From contig SVFY01000001.1 of the NCBI GenBank assembly GCA_015056625.1, positions 124,001-188,000 of the forward strand: DNA of 64,000 nucleotides, given 5' to 3'. The position numbers and the translations under genes are program-made. The stretch is from Butyrivibrio sp. GTDB taxonomy: Bacteria; Bacillota; Clostridia; Lachnospirales; Lachnospiraceae. Below the pieces are notes generated by a model. That model saw only the letters and a list, made by a program, of their open reading frames with translations. It was not told the DNA's origin and ran no database searches. Position 1 is the stretch's first letter; each line of letters begins with the position of its first letter. This document shows, piece after piece, positions 35,401 to 44,565 of this stretch.

Positions 35401-36345
35401 TTAATAATTCATTTTAGCAAAACGTCTTCCCCCAAAGGCGTCTTCTATTACTTTATCCCAATTCTCAAAATCCTTGTAGGCATCATGAGTTGGTTTTTCA
35501 AAAAGAAATCTCTCAAAGCTGTCCTTCTTAAGATCAGCGTCGTATCCAAGGATCATCCTGGCGGTTTTCCTAAGGTCCACAAGGTCCTTATTAGGTCCCG
35601 GCAAAAGAGATCTCTTTTTATCAGCTACATCCCACCAGGCTCCAAAAAGCATGGCTTCATGAGTTCTTGGATTGATGCAGATGCTATCAGGCTTAATATC
35701 ACCATGGGAGATTTCGCTGTATTCAAGGACGCAGCAGATATTCTCAAGCCTTGATATTATCCACGCAACATGCTCTTTTGAAAGAGCTCCAAAAAGCTCC
35801 AGCGGATAGAATTCCTCGGGCTTTTTGAATATAAGAAGAAGGCTCCCATCATCAAGGATTATTGTTCCCTGGTACTGAGGAAAGCACTTCTCAAGGTGCT
35901 TTAGATCTGCCTGTGGGTAGTTGAGCTTTGATAATCCCCCAATAGCCTTGGATGTGAGATTTCCATGAAGAGCTCCTGTATCCGTTACATCTGTGTGGTT
36001 ATTAAAGCTTTTAGGGAAGTGGTAAATGACATTGTACCTTGTAAAGTAAGATGTCACCTGTCCCTCTTTAGCCTTGTAGAGGTAGCTGACCACCACGTCC
36101 TCACCGTCTTTTGATCTAAGGTTTAAGTGCTCTGCCCTGTCCCACATTCTGTCTGTTTTGTCGGGGTCAGGGTCCAAATCAGCACAGGCTTTTAAATACT
36201 CCAGCATGTGGATCCTGAAAGCCTTGTATTCTGCAAGTTCTGCGTCTGAAAAATTCTCTTTTGCACCGCAGTAGGGACATACCAGGTCCCCTGATGAATG
36301 CACCACCATCTCGGCGCTGCAGTTTGGACATTTATAACTTATCAT
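35401..36345 (-). CDS. Zinc-ribbon protein with degenerate protein-kinase domain
   Basis: A 314-residue protein. The N-terminus is a zinc ribbon (C6, C9, C23, C26). Residues about 85-300 fit a protein kinase fold: the catalytic-loop motif is HGDIKPDS (214-221), keeping the Asp but with Ser in place of the Asn. The DFG position reads LFG (233-235), so the metal-binding Asp is missing. No clear glycine-rich loop is visible. It is probably an inactive or atypical kinase. It lies 4 nt after the second ABC exporter gene and 22 nt before the vWA gene, so it may regulate or scaffold export. Confidence 0.72.
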   Translation of the reverse strand: MISYKCPNCSAEMVVHSSGDLVCPYCGAKENFSDAELAEYKAFRIHMLEYLKACADLDPDPDKTDRMWDRAEHLNLRSKDGEDVVVSYLYKAKEGQVTSYFTRYNVIYHFPKSFNNHTDVTDTGALHGNLTSKAIGGLSKLNYPQADLKHLEKCFPQYQGTIILDDGSLLLIFKKPEEFYPLELFGALSKEHVAWIISRLENICCVLEYSEISHGDIKPDSICINPRTHEAMLFGAWWDVADKKRSLLPGPNKDLVDLRKTARMILGYDADLKKDSFERFLFEKPTHDAYKDFENWDKVIEDAFGGRRFAKMNY

Positions 36346-36349
36346 ATTC

Positions 36350-38521
36350 TTACAATTGCTGCCTTTCTACTAATTCGCTAAAATATCCCTTCTTGGCAAT
36401 AAGGGCATCGTAGGTGCCTTCTTCCACTATCTTGCCGCCGTCCATCACAAGGATCCTGTCGCAGTTTTTAATAGTTGAAAGTCTGTGGGCGATGACGATC
36501 CTGGTACACTTAAGACCATCAAGGGCTTCAGAGATCTGCCTCTGGGTTATATTATCAAGGGCACTGGTGGCCTCATCAAATATCAGGATCTTGGGCCTAC
36601 TTGCAACAGCTCTTGCAATGAGGATCCTCTGCTTCTGCCCGCCGGAGATTCCTCCCTGTCCCTCAGCAATTATGGTGTGCATGCCCATGGGCATTGCCCT
36701 TATGTCGTCAGCTATACCTGCAAGCTCTGCTGCCTCCCAGGCCTCATCCTGAGTAAGCTTTTCAGAGGCGATGGCAATGTTGTGGAATATATCTCCGTAA
36801 AAGAGCTTGCCGTCCTGGATAACAGAACCTATCTTGCGGCGAAGGGACTTAAGATCGATCCTCTCAAGGTCTTTTCCGTCATAGAATACCGCACCCTTTT
36901 CAGGCTTTTCAAAGCCAAGAAGGAGCCTTACCAAAGTGGATTTACCGCATCCGGTCTTACCGACAATGGCAACGTACTCACCGGACTTTATCTTAACAGA
37001 AAAGTTCTCAAGAATATATGGTGCCTGCTCGCTGTATCTGAAGTAGACGCCGTTCATCTCAATACCGCCGCTTATCCTTGTTGCGATGTCCTTCCTTAAG
37101 GTCTTTTCAGGCTCTGCCTTAAGGATTGGCTCTGCCATATCAAGAACCGGCTTAATCTTGGCAACTGAAAGTGAAGCCATGGACAGAGCTGAAAACGCAG
37201 CAAACATAGTAGCATAAGCAATGTTAAAAGCGAAGTACTCAGAGGCCCCAACCCCTGATTGTATGGCCATTCCATAGAGCACCACTGTTCCGATAAGGGA
37301 GATGGCGGTGTTGATAACTCCGCTTATCTTAAGGAAAAATGGAGGATTGTACTGAAGGGCTGCCCCTTCTGCGTACTGATTGGCCCACTTTGCAAAGATT
37401 CTTTTCTCTGCTCCTGCAAGCTTGATCTTCTGGATACCGCCTATTATGGCAAAGGTAAGACCACTTTCCTTGGCAAGGAGCTCCATGCGTCTTTTGGAGA
37501 TTCCAACCTGCATCAGGACTGATATGGTTGAAAACAGCACCGTAAGAAGCATGATGATAAGTGATGGAACCACCAGCTTTGGCGCAAAACCAAAGATCTG
37601 GACTATATACACCAGCGAGAACAGGGACGAAAAGCCCAGTGAGAAGAAATCCTCAATAATGATCTCACAGATCTCGTTGATGCTGCTGGATCTGCTGGAA
37701 AGTTCACCGGCTGAAAACTTCCTGAAGAATGGAGCCGGCAAAGTAAGTATCCTCTGCATGACAGCCTGTTCAACAGGTATTGTAACCTTCCACTTGATCC
37801 TGGCAATGACTGCATTGTTAAGTGCATCAAAGGCACTGGTAAAGAAGATCGTCACTATAATGGTAGCAACAAGAGCCCAGAAAAGTCCGTAATCCTTGTT
37901 ATCAAGGACAGGACCAGCAAGGATCTGGGATGCATATGGCAGTATCATGGTAAGCAGCACAAGAGCAAGAGATAGGGCTGCAACAAACAGGTAATCAGTA
38001 GCTGCAAGTCGCCTCTTCATAAAGCTTATAAGATCTGGAATCCCCAGCGGCTTAAGAGGAAGGGGCTCATAAAACGCCACCGCTTCATCCATAAAGAGCT
38101 GAGTCTGCTTTTTCCCTACCCTTGTCTTTTTTCCTGTGTCAGGGTCATAGTAGTAATACTTGCCAAATCCCTGTGGAAAAAGAGCTATGGGCATATTGTC
38201 TTCTTTAAAAAAGCAGATGATCGGGCCAAAGCAGTCAGTAAACCACTTGCCCTCAAGCTTTATATTGGCCTTCATCATACCAACGCTATTTGCTGCATAC
38301 TCAATCTGATCCAAAGGCTCTGATATGCCGTGTGGCACCTCAACCCTTGGATAATTGTAGTAGTAAAAGACCTCATCTATGGCATTTTTGATATTGGTCT
38401 TTATATCTTTTCTCCTGACAGGCTCTCCCAAGACCCTATGAGCAATATTGTCATAGGAATCCCTGAAAAGCTCGTCATCCATTCTTTTTCTTTGCCTTAT
38501 TTGTTCGTCAAACCAGCCCAA
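36350..38521 (-). CDS. NHLM-type ABC exporter, second subunit
   Basis: A 723-residue half transporter. A soluble N-terminal region of about 165 residues precedes a six-helix ABC exporter domain (from about 175) and a C-terminal ATPase with Walker A VGKTGCGKST, signature ISGGQKQR and Walker B ILIFDEATSALD. The N-terminal region and its pairing with a C39-containing half transporter match the second ABC protein of NHLM natural-product export systems. The start is TTG at 38521 with TAGGAG 7 nt upstream. It probably forms a heterodimer with the protein encoded upstream. Confidence 0.87.
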   Translation of the reverse strand: MGWFDEQIRQRKRMDDELFRDSYDNIAHRVLGEPVRRKDIKTNIKNAIDEVFYYYNYPRVEVPHGISEPLDQIEYAANSVGMMKANIKLEGKWFTDCFGPIICFFKEDNMPIALFPQGFGKYYYYDPDTGKKTRVGKKQTQLFMDEAVAFYEPLPLKPLGIPDLISFMKRRLAATDYLFVAALSLALVLLTMILPYASQILAGPVLDNKDYGLFWALVATIIVTIFFTSAFDALNNAVIARIKWKVTIPVEQAVMQRILTLPAPFFRKFSAGELSSRSSSINEICEIIIEDFFSLGFSSLFSLVYIVQIFGFAPKLVVPSLIIMLLTVLFSTISVLMQVGISKRRMELLAKESGLTFAIIGGIQKIKLAGAEKRIFAKWANQYAEGAALQYNPPFFLKISGVINTAISLIGTVVLYGMAIQSGVGASEYFAFNIAYATMFAAFSALSMASLSVAKIKPVLDMAEPILKAEPEKTLRKDIATRISGGIEMNGVYFRYSEQAPYILENFSVKIKSGEYVAIVGKTGCGKSTLVRLLLGFEKPEKGAVFYDGKDLERIDLKSLRRKIGSVIQDGKLFYGDIFHNIAIASEKLTQDEAWEAAELAGIADDIRAMPMGMHTIIAEGQGGISGGQKQRILIARAVASRPKILIFDEATSALDNITQRQISEALDGLKCTRIVIAHRLSTIKNCDRILVMDGGKIVEEGTYDALIAKKGYFSELVERQQL

Positions 38522-38544
38522 TTGTAAACTCCTAGTTCTATAAG

Positions 38545-40707
38545 TTAGTCATTTGTTACCAGTGCACTGTAATATCCGCCGCGTTCAAGCAGTTCCTCGT
38601 GGGTTCCTCTCTCCACGATCTCTCCCTTGTCAAGAACGATGATCTCATCGCTGTCTCTTATGGTGGAGAGCCTGTGGGCGATGATGATAAGTGTTATTCC
38701 TCTGTCCTTGATGGCCTTGACAACCTCGTACTCTGTCTTGGCATCAAGAGCGCTGGTGGCTTCATCAAGAATGATTATTGAAGGATCCATGGCCAGGACC
38801 CTTGCTATCTCAAGGCGCTGTCTCTGGCCTCCAGAGAGATCTTTTCCACCTTCTGAGAGTCTGTACTGATAGCCTGAAGGCTTGGCGATGATGTCGTCGT
38901 GGATCTGGGCATCTCTTGCTGCCAATATCACTTCAAAGTCCTCAATGGACTCATCCCACATCTTGATATTGTTTTCTATGGTGTCCTCAAAGAGGATGAT
39001 ATCCTGGTCTACAACTGCAACTGAACCAGTAAAGGTACTTCTGTCTATCTCGGAAATGCTCTTTCCGTCAAAGAGGATCTCTCCGCTCCAGGGCTTATAC
39101 AGTCCTGATATGAGCTTACTCATTGTGGATTTTCCGCATCCGCTTCCGCCTACTATGGCGACTCTTTTACCAGTTGTAAGGTTCATGGAGAAATCCTTGA
39201 TAAATGGCTCATCCAGGATCGAATATCCAAAGGTGACATTCTTTACTTCAACATTTCCGGAGAGCTTTTTAAACTCGTGGCTGTCATCGTCCTCCCTGTC
39301 GGCGTACTCATCAGTCTGGTACTCCATTACATCCTCAACTCGCTCCATCTCTGTTCTCATCTCAAGGAGGGTCTGTCCTGCGTTGGTAAGTGTCGCTGCA
39401 GGTTCCATGAAGGATGTAAGGATCCCCTGGAAGGCTGTGATCATACCGATGGTGAAATGGCCATTCATTGCAAGGAACACACCGGCAAAGGTTATTCCGT
39501 AGTTGGCAAGCTTGGTGATCATGTTTGGCAGAGCTCCAAGGTAGGTATTTTCCCTCATGAACTCAACTTCTTTTTCATCAACCTTGGCCTTTAAAGAAAC
39601 CCAGTTTTCATAAAATCCGTTCTCAGCACCACTTGCCTTGATGGTCTCTATCATGCTGATACCTGAAAGAGTGGTGGTCTGAAGCTTTCCGCTGTCGATC
39701 AAAAGTCCCCTGGAGATGTTTATCCTGTGGTCTGAAATTATCTTGGACAGGATAAGGTTTATGAGAACTGTGGTCACACCAAGAACCGTAAGAGGAATTG
39801 AATACCTGATAAGAACTATCAGGTAAAACAGCATCATTGCTGTATTCAGACACAGAGGTGCGAAGGTGTTAACGATGGCGCTGGCTATTTCCTCGTTGGT
39901 GGTCTGTCTCATCATAAGATCACCAGACATTCTCTGAGAAAAGAACTCCATAGGAAGTCTTAGTACTTTCCACATAAAGGAAGTACTACCATTTATTGCC
40001 AGTTTTCCGTCGATCCGAAGTGAATGGACTGCAGATATCCAGGATACAATGATCTGGACAAGGGCAAGGATCCCTAAAAGGATCAGGAAAGGTTCTGCGC
40101 TTTCGCTGGCCTTTTTTGTAAGAAGATTATCCATAAAGTACTCAGACATAAATGGATTAACTACACTAAACACATATGAAAAGATTGTCATGGCTACAGT
40201 GAAGATGACTGCAGTCCTGGCATCCTTAAGTCTCTTTCCGGCAAATTCAAGTACGCTCTTTCTCTTGCCACCCTGCTCAAAGTTCTCAGTGGTGTCAAAC
40301 ATAAGGGCAATACCTGTAAAGCCCTTGGCAAAGTCCTCTATTGGCATTGCCACATTTCCCCTTGAAGGGTCGTTGACATAGGCCTTATTGCCCTTAAAGC
40401 CGCACAGCACAACAAAGTGGTTATAGTCCCAGTGGATTATACAGGGGAACATACCTTTTTCCCGCAGGGCATCCAGCTCAAGCCTGTATCCATTTGCTGC
40501 AAGGCCATACTTTCTTGCTGCCTTCAGGATATTCTTGGCATTGGAGCCATCTCTTGAAACGCCGCAATCAAGCCTCATCTGTTCAAGGGCAACCCATCTT
40601 CCATAATAAGCAAGTATCATGGAAAGACATGCAGCCCCGCACTCCAAGGCCTCCATCTGCATAACTACCGGTACTTTTGCAACACCATTAGAAACTACTT
40701 TATTCAT
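38545..40707 (-). CDS. NHLM-type ABC exporter with C39 peptidase domain
   Basis: A 720-residue peptidase-containing exporter. The C39 domain (1-150) has the full triad: C23 in ALECGAACLSM, H97 in YNHFVVL and D113 in VNDPSRG. It should cut leader peptides after a double-glycine-type site. A six-helix membrane domain (about 165-440) and an ATPase (VGGSGCGKST, LSGGQRQR, IIILDEATSALD) follow. It heads a co-directional set of about twelve genes. I find no gene for a leader-bearing precursor within several kb, so the substrate is probably encoded elsewhere or is not a bacteriocin. Confidence 0.92.
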   Translation of the reverse strand: MNKVVSNGVAKVPVVMQMEALECGAACLSMILAYYGRWVALEQMRLDCGVSRDGSNAKNILKAARKYGLAANGYRLELDALREKGMFPCIIHWDYNHFVVLCGFKGNKAYVNDPSRGNVAMPIEDFAKGFTGIALMFDTTENFEQGGKRKSVLEFAGKRLKDARTAVIFTVAMTIFSYVFSVVNPFMSEYFMDNLLTKKASESAEPFLILLGILALVQIIVSWISAVHSLRIDGKLAINGSTSFMWKVLRLPMEFFSQRMSGDLMMRQTTNEEIASAIVNTFAPLCLNTAMMLFYLIVLIRYSIPLTVLGVTTVLINLILSKIISDHRINISRGLLIDSGKLQTTTLSGISMIETIKASGAENGFYENWVSLKAKVDEKEVEFMRENTYLGALPNMITKLANYGITFAGVFLAMNGHFTIGMITAFQGILTSFMEPAATLTNAGQTLLEMRTEMERVEDVMEYQTDEYADREDDDSHEFKKLSGNVEVKNVTFGYSILDEPFIKDFSMNLTTGKRVAIVGGSGCGKSTMSKLISGLYKPWSGEILFDGKSISEIDRSTFTGSVAVVDQDIILFEDTIENNIKMWDESIEDFEVILAARDAQIHDDIIAKPSGYQYRLSEGGKDLSGGQRQRLEIARVLAMDPSIIILDEATSALDAKTEYEVVKAIKDRGITLIIIAHRLSTIRDSDEIIVLDKGEIVERGTHEELLERGGYYSALVTND

Positions 40708-40744
40708 ATGATCAATAGTCCCCTATTATAATGACTTTTATTCA

Positions 40745-40774
40745 ATTATACATTAAATGTTTACGCAATAGCAA
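40745..40774 (-). promoter_or_regulatory. Promoter for the C39 exporter operon
   Basis: On the minus strand TTGCTA (40774-40769), an 18-nt spacer and TATAAT (40750-40745) lie about 40 nt before the exporter start. The 151-nt divergent gap to the FNT gene holds no small open reading frame with a ribosome site. Confidence 0.5.
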
Positions 40775-40858
40775 AAACTATATCTTGTGTTTTGGATAGG
40801 TATGAGATACTATATTATGTGTATTGGTTGATATTTATTATCAGGAGGGGGTATAGAT

Positions 40859-41641
40859 ATGAAATCACCAGCTCAGATTGCAGCAGCTTACGAAGCGGCA
40901 GGTACCGCCAAGACCAAACTTTCCTTCAGGAAGACCTTTATCCTCGGGATAATGGCAGGAGCCTTTATAGCCCTTGGAGGCCTGGGAAGCCAGATAGCTT
41001 CTGTCTGCGCACCAGATCCTTCCACCGGAAGGATCATAAGTTCCGTGGTCTTTCCCATCGGACTTTTCATGGTGATCATTGGCGGCGCTGAGCTTTTTAC
41101 AGGTAACTGCCTTATCATTGTTCCTGTTCTGTCAGGAAAGGCTACCGCTAAAGGAATGGCTCGTAACCTTGGCATTGTCTACCTTGGAAATATGGTGGGC
41201 GGAGTTATCATTGCTCTTTTGGCAAACTTCTCCCACACCTACTCATTTGCTGATGGAAAGCTAGCACAGGCAGTTGTAAGCACTGCTGTTGCCAAGTCAA
41301 ATATCACCTTTATGGACGGTCTTTTAAAGGGGATCCTGTGCAACATCCTGGTATGTATGGCTGTGTGGTGTTCCTTTGCCGCAGAAGAAGCCGCTGGCAA
41401 GGTGCTCACACTGTGGTTTCCTGTAATGCTCTTTATTATTGGCGGGTTTGAGCACTGCGTCGCCAACATGTACTTCATCCCAGCAGGTATGATAGCATCC
41501 AGCGTCTACGGCATTGCAGCAGACGGCCTTTCAATCTTCGGCTTTTTGGTAACCAACCTTATTCCCGTAACAATAGGCAATATAATAGGCGGCAGCCTTT
41601 GTGTAGGCGCCACCTATTTCGCAGCATATTTAAAGGACTAA
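40859..41641 (+). CDS. Formate/nitrite transporter family channel
   Basis: A 260-residue FNT channel with six membrane helices. Family motifs are present: GGAELFTGN at the second repeat boundary and GFEHCVANMYFIPAGM, which carries the central conserved His. It exports or imports small monovalent anions such as formate or nitrite; in a fermenting anaerobe formate is the likely one. FocA, NirC and HSC types cannot be separated by eye. A strong AGGAGGGGG ribosome site precedes the ATG. It is monocistronic and ends exactly at a long inverted repeat. Confidence 0.93.
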   Translation: MKSPAQIAAAYEAAGTAKTKLSFRKTFILGIMAGAFIALGGLGSQIASVCAPDPSTGRIISSVVFPIGLFMVIIGGAELFTGNCLIIVPVLSGKATAKGMARNLGIVYLGNMVGGVIIALLANFSHTYSFADGKLAQAVVSTAVAKSNITFMDGLLKGILCNILVCMAVWCSFAAEEAAGKVLTLWFPVMLFIIGGFEHCVANMYFIPAGMIASSVYGIAADGLSIFGFLVTNLIPVTIGNIIGGSLCVGATYFAAYLKD

Positions 41642-41804
41642 ACAAGACACGGGGACGGTTTGCTGACACGGGGGGCGGTTCTGTTGCTGACAGGGGGACG
41701 GTTCTGTTGTCAGGTTTTATTTCGATAAAACCTGACAACAGAACCGTCCCCCTGTCAGCAACAGAACCGCCCCCGTGTCAGCAGACCGTCCCCATGTCTT
41801 GTTT
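41640..41804. repeat. REP-like inverted repeat, three modules per arm
   Basis: Two arms of about 80 nt pair almost perfectly around a TTCG tetraloop (41721-41724). Each arm has three successive modules of the ACACGGGGACGGTT kind with small variations. It fills the space between two convergent stop codons (FNT gene and sugar phosphorylase gene), so it must serve as the shared 3' end. Confidence 0.92.
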
Positions 41805-43460
41805 TTATTTTATCTCATAGCTGTAATCCGAGAAGTCGGCCCTTAGCGTAGCTTCGTGGCCGTCTTTTTTCCATGTGAAGGTCATTACACTTCCTTCATT
41901 GGAAATGTTAAGTTCGCTGTCAAAGCCAAAGGCTGGATTGGTGTTTCTGAACTTAAGGAGTTTAAGCTGCTCTTTTACCACATCCTTTTTAAGAGCTTCT
42001 TCAATCTGGACCATTGAAAGGTTTGTCCTGTTGATCTCCTTGTGTCCGCCTGCACCAGCTCTTTTAACTGCCTCATGATCATTCTTACCTGCAAAAAGAT
42101 CAAGATACCACACCTGTGGCTTACCTGGCATGAACATCTGGATTGCCCTTGCAAAGAGCATCTTCCTGTCATCGTCACCAAGAGCGCTGTAGTAGGTTGC
42201 ATTTACCTGGTAGTACATATTTTTAGCGCCGTGAAGGTCTTTTACAAAGCCGCCACGCCCTACAATGGTATCGATCATGCTCTGGATCTCTTCCTCCCCC
42301 AGGATTCCCTTAAGGTCCAGAAGCGGAATGCCGTCATGACAGCCCAGCATGTTAACTACTCTTATCTTCTTTTCCTGTATCTCCTGAGCCCACTTTTTAA
42401 GGACTTCTCCATTTTTATTCTCGATCGCATAGATCAAAAGACCCGGCAGGAAGAAATCGTAGGTCATGTAGCCCTTATCTGCCACAGTTTCATAGATCTT
42501 TTCGCTGTAGCTTGCATGTATCTCTGGAAGGAGTGATACCTTATACTCATCAGCAAGCTTTTTAACCTTTTCAAGGACATCCCAGGTATCAGGTTCATTA
42601 AGGAAATTCTTTTTTCCAGGCTCCTTGGGAGCGTAAGCAAAGGCATCAAGCCTTACGATCTTAGCGCCATAGCCTGAAAGAGCCTTAAGAGTGTTCCTGT
42701 AATGCTCCCAGACAAGATCAGATTTAATGTTAAGATCCATCTGTCCAAGGTAGCGCCTTTTTGACTCCAAAAGCTCTACTACCTGATCCTTGTACTTTTC
42801 AAATCTTCCAAATTCGATCTCGGAAGGCTTTTTCCCCTCATCAAGCCCCGCACACACGATTTCAGACAGTCTCTGGGCAGCCAGATACTGAATATCCATA
42901 TTTTCCATCAGATCCTGGGCGTCAAACCTTGGATACTGAACTTCCTGATAAAAAGTGTTCCAGTAAGGAACATCACTGCCATCTGGCATCCTCACCATAA
43001 GGATCGGAAGCCCTGGCTTTCTAAAGAACATATCCTTTATATACTGCTGATCTGGCTGGATGTATCCTTCGGAAGTCATTTCTCCATAGCCTTCCCAGAA
43101 CTTGTTCCAGTTTATAAAGAAATCCTTATACTTTGAGTTCTCACCATTTTTAAGAAGATCCTGGAACTGTGGTGAAAGAACTGACGCATGATTTAAGATA
43201 AAATCAAGCTTTAGATCAATTCCAAGCTCCTGCAGTTTGTCTATATCCTCTTTATCAGCCATTTCCTCATTGATGTTATAGTCAATTACTGAAAAGCCCC
43301 TGTCCAGATCCGTATTAAAGATACTTGGAAGGATGTAAAAAGACTGGAACACATCCTTAAATTCATCTTTTGACAGTACGCTTACTATATCAGAGAGCTT
43401 TCCACCGCAGCTGTCAGGATAGGCATTGAGCATAGGACCATTGTCTACAAATTTACTCAT
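41805..43460 (-). CDS. GH13 sucrose-phosphorylase-family enzyme
   Basis: A 551-residue cytoplasmic (beta/alpha)8 enzyme of the GH13_18 type. The nucleophile region IVRLDAFAYAPK, the acid/base region LLPEIHAS and the LGCHDGIPLLD region with its conserved HD are visible. Such enzymes reversibly phosphorolyse alpha-glucosides (sucrose, glucosylglycerate or glucosylglycerol) to glucose 1-phosphate. The acceptor cannot be decided from sequence. It follows a P-loop kinase gene by 15 nt; the LacI regulator and an ABC sugar importer lie divergently. A GGAGG site precedes the start. Confidence 0.9.
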   Translation of the reverse strand: MSKFVDNGPMLNAYPDSCGGKLSDIVSVLSKDEFKDVFQSFYILPSIFNTDLDRGFSVIDYNINEEMADKEDIDKLQELGIDLKLDFILNHASVLSPQFQDLLKNGENSKYKDFFINWNKFWEGYGEMTSEGYIQPDQQYIKDMFFRKPGLPILMVRMPDGSDVPYWNTFYQEVQYPRFDAQDLMENMDIQYLAAQRLSEIVCAGLDEGKKPSEIEFGRFEKYKDQVVELLESKRRYLGQMDLNIKSDLVWEHYRNTLKALSGYGAKIVRLDAFAYAPKEPGKKNFLNEPDTWDVLEKVKKLADEYKVSLLPEIHASYSEKIYETVADKGYMTYDFFLPGLLIYAIENKNGEVLKKWAQEIQEKKIRVVNMLGCHDGIPLLDLKGILGEEEIQSMIDTIVGRGGFVKDLHGAKNMYYQVNATYYSALGDDDRKMLFARAIQMFMPGKPQVWYLDLFAGKNDHEAVKRAGAGGHKEINRTNLSMVQIEEALKKDVVKEQLKLLKFRNTNPAFGFDSELNISNEGSVMTFTWKKDGHEATLRADFSDYSYEIK

Positions 43461-43475
43461 CTTAAGACCTCCGTT

Positions 43476-44450
43476 TTAGCCCATAAGCTTTTGAAACTGT
43501 TCAAATGTTAAAATCTCACCAGATTTTGAGATGATGATCTTTGCCTTGTGAGCCTGATCCACCAGCTTCTTCTGTTCAAGCTCAAGAACCAGCATTGTAA
43601 ATGGGCTGTCGAGCTTACCATCGCGGTTTCTGGATCTTCTGTGCTCTAAAGTCTCCTCCGGAGTACTGTTTAAAAGAACTGGAATATCAACCTGACTCAT
43701 ATAGTCACTATTGCCATGGGTCCACTCAACTATAAGAACCTGCTTGTCTGACATGTCTACTTCATCATACCAGAGGGAAGCTTCATCCCTTCCCATCCTC
43801 TTAAGATAGAGCTTGTCAGCTCCGTCCTTGAACGCTTTCATTATCTGATCAACTTCTTCGAAGTTTGTTTCCTTAGGAGTTCCAAGGTAACCATTAAGTC
43901 CCTCTTTGCCTGCTTCAAAATAACTTCTGAACCATGTGTCAGTCTCAAGATACGCCTTGTTTGCGTCATCTTCAGCCTTCTGAAGTTCTCTTATCTTAGA
44001 TGCATTTTCAGGATTCATGACGCCACTGTCAACCATTCCCCTGATACCACATACTCTATATGTATGAAGCCTTTCAGCGTCATTATACATTGGAATCCTG
44101 TGTGGGTAATTGTCTCCAGACATGGTGTAACTGCCTATTCCTGCTGACTGCAGCATATATGACAGAAGTGACGCAATTTCAGATTTTCCCACGCCTGATC
44201 CGCCGCAAACAGCCACTACAGCTCTGTTATAGGGATTAGCTGACATTTTATCCTCAAGTTCTTTTACTAATAAAGGAAAGATAGTCTTGGCCTTGGAAAC
44301 GTGAACCTCTTCGATCTCCACCTTATCCCCTGGCATATCGCCGTGAGGAATGTCCTTCGGGATCACTATATTCTGAATGCTCTCAGGAGCTTTTTTCAGC
44401 TTATCAACAATTCCATCCAAAACAGTGATTTTGTTATATTTTGTATTCAT
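43476..44450 (-). CDS. P-loop kinase-like protein of the sugar cluster
   Basis: A 324-residue cytoplasmic protein. After about 95 residues of helical sequence comes a P-loop domain (VVAVCGGSGVGKSEIASLLS) in the uridine kinase/phosphoribulokinase/pantothenate kinase style. YTMSGDNYPHRIPMYNDAER may form the substrate site and HRRSRNRDGK looks like a lid with arginines. The start at 44450 has AGGAG 5 nt upstream; longer readings run across the divergent promoter. By position it may phosphorylate the product of the neighbouring phosphorylase, such as glycerate or a sugar, but I know of no characterised homologue. Confidence 0.8.
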   Translation of the reverse strand: MNTKYNKITVLDGIVDKLKKAPESIQNIVIPKDIPHGDMPGDKVEIEEVHVSKAKTIFPLLVKELEDKMSANPYNRAVVAVCGGSGVGKSEIASLLSYMLQSAGIGSYTMSGDNYPHRIPMYNDAERLHTYRVCGIRGMVDSGVMNPENASKIRELQKAEDDANKAYLETDTWFRSYFEAGKEGLNGYLGTPKETNFEEVDQIMKAFKDGADKLYLKRMGRDEASLWYDEVDMSDKQVLIVEWTHGNSDYMSQVDIPVLLNSTPEETLEHRRSRNRDGKLDSPFTMLVLELEQKKLVDQAHKAKIIISKSGEILTFEQFQKLMG

Positions 44451-44471
44451 AATTCTCCTCTTACATAAGTT

Positions 44472-44539
44472 TTGACAAAAAGATAACCGCCGTGTTATTT
44501 TTGTGAACAAACCATACACTAACTTTTTTTCTTTGTCAA
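44472..44539. promoter_or_regulatory. Back-to-back promoters of kinase and LacI genes
   Basis: Plus strand, toward the LacI gene: TTGACA (44472-44477), 17 nt, TTATTT (44495-44500). Minus strand, toward the kinase: TTGACA (44539-44534), 17 nt, TATGGT (44516-44511). The two promoters face each other, so transcription in one direction crosses the other promoter. Confidence 0.65.
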
Positions 44540-44565
44540 AACCCAAGGAAAAAGAACGGAAAAAC

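Noticed and set aside
40708-40858. Possible leader-peptide gene for the C39 exporter
   Set aside because: Both strands were read; only promoter-like sequence is present and no small frame with a double-Gly motif and ribosome site.
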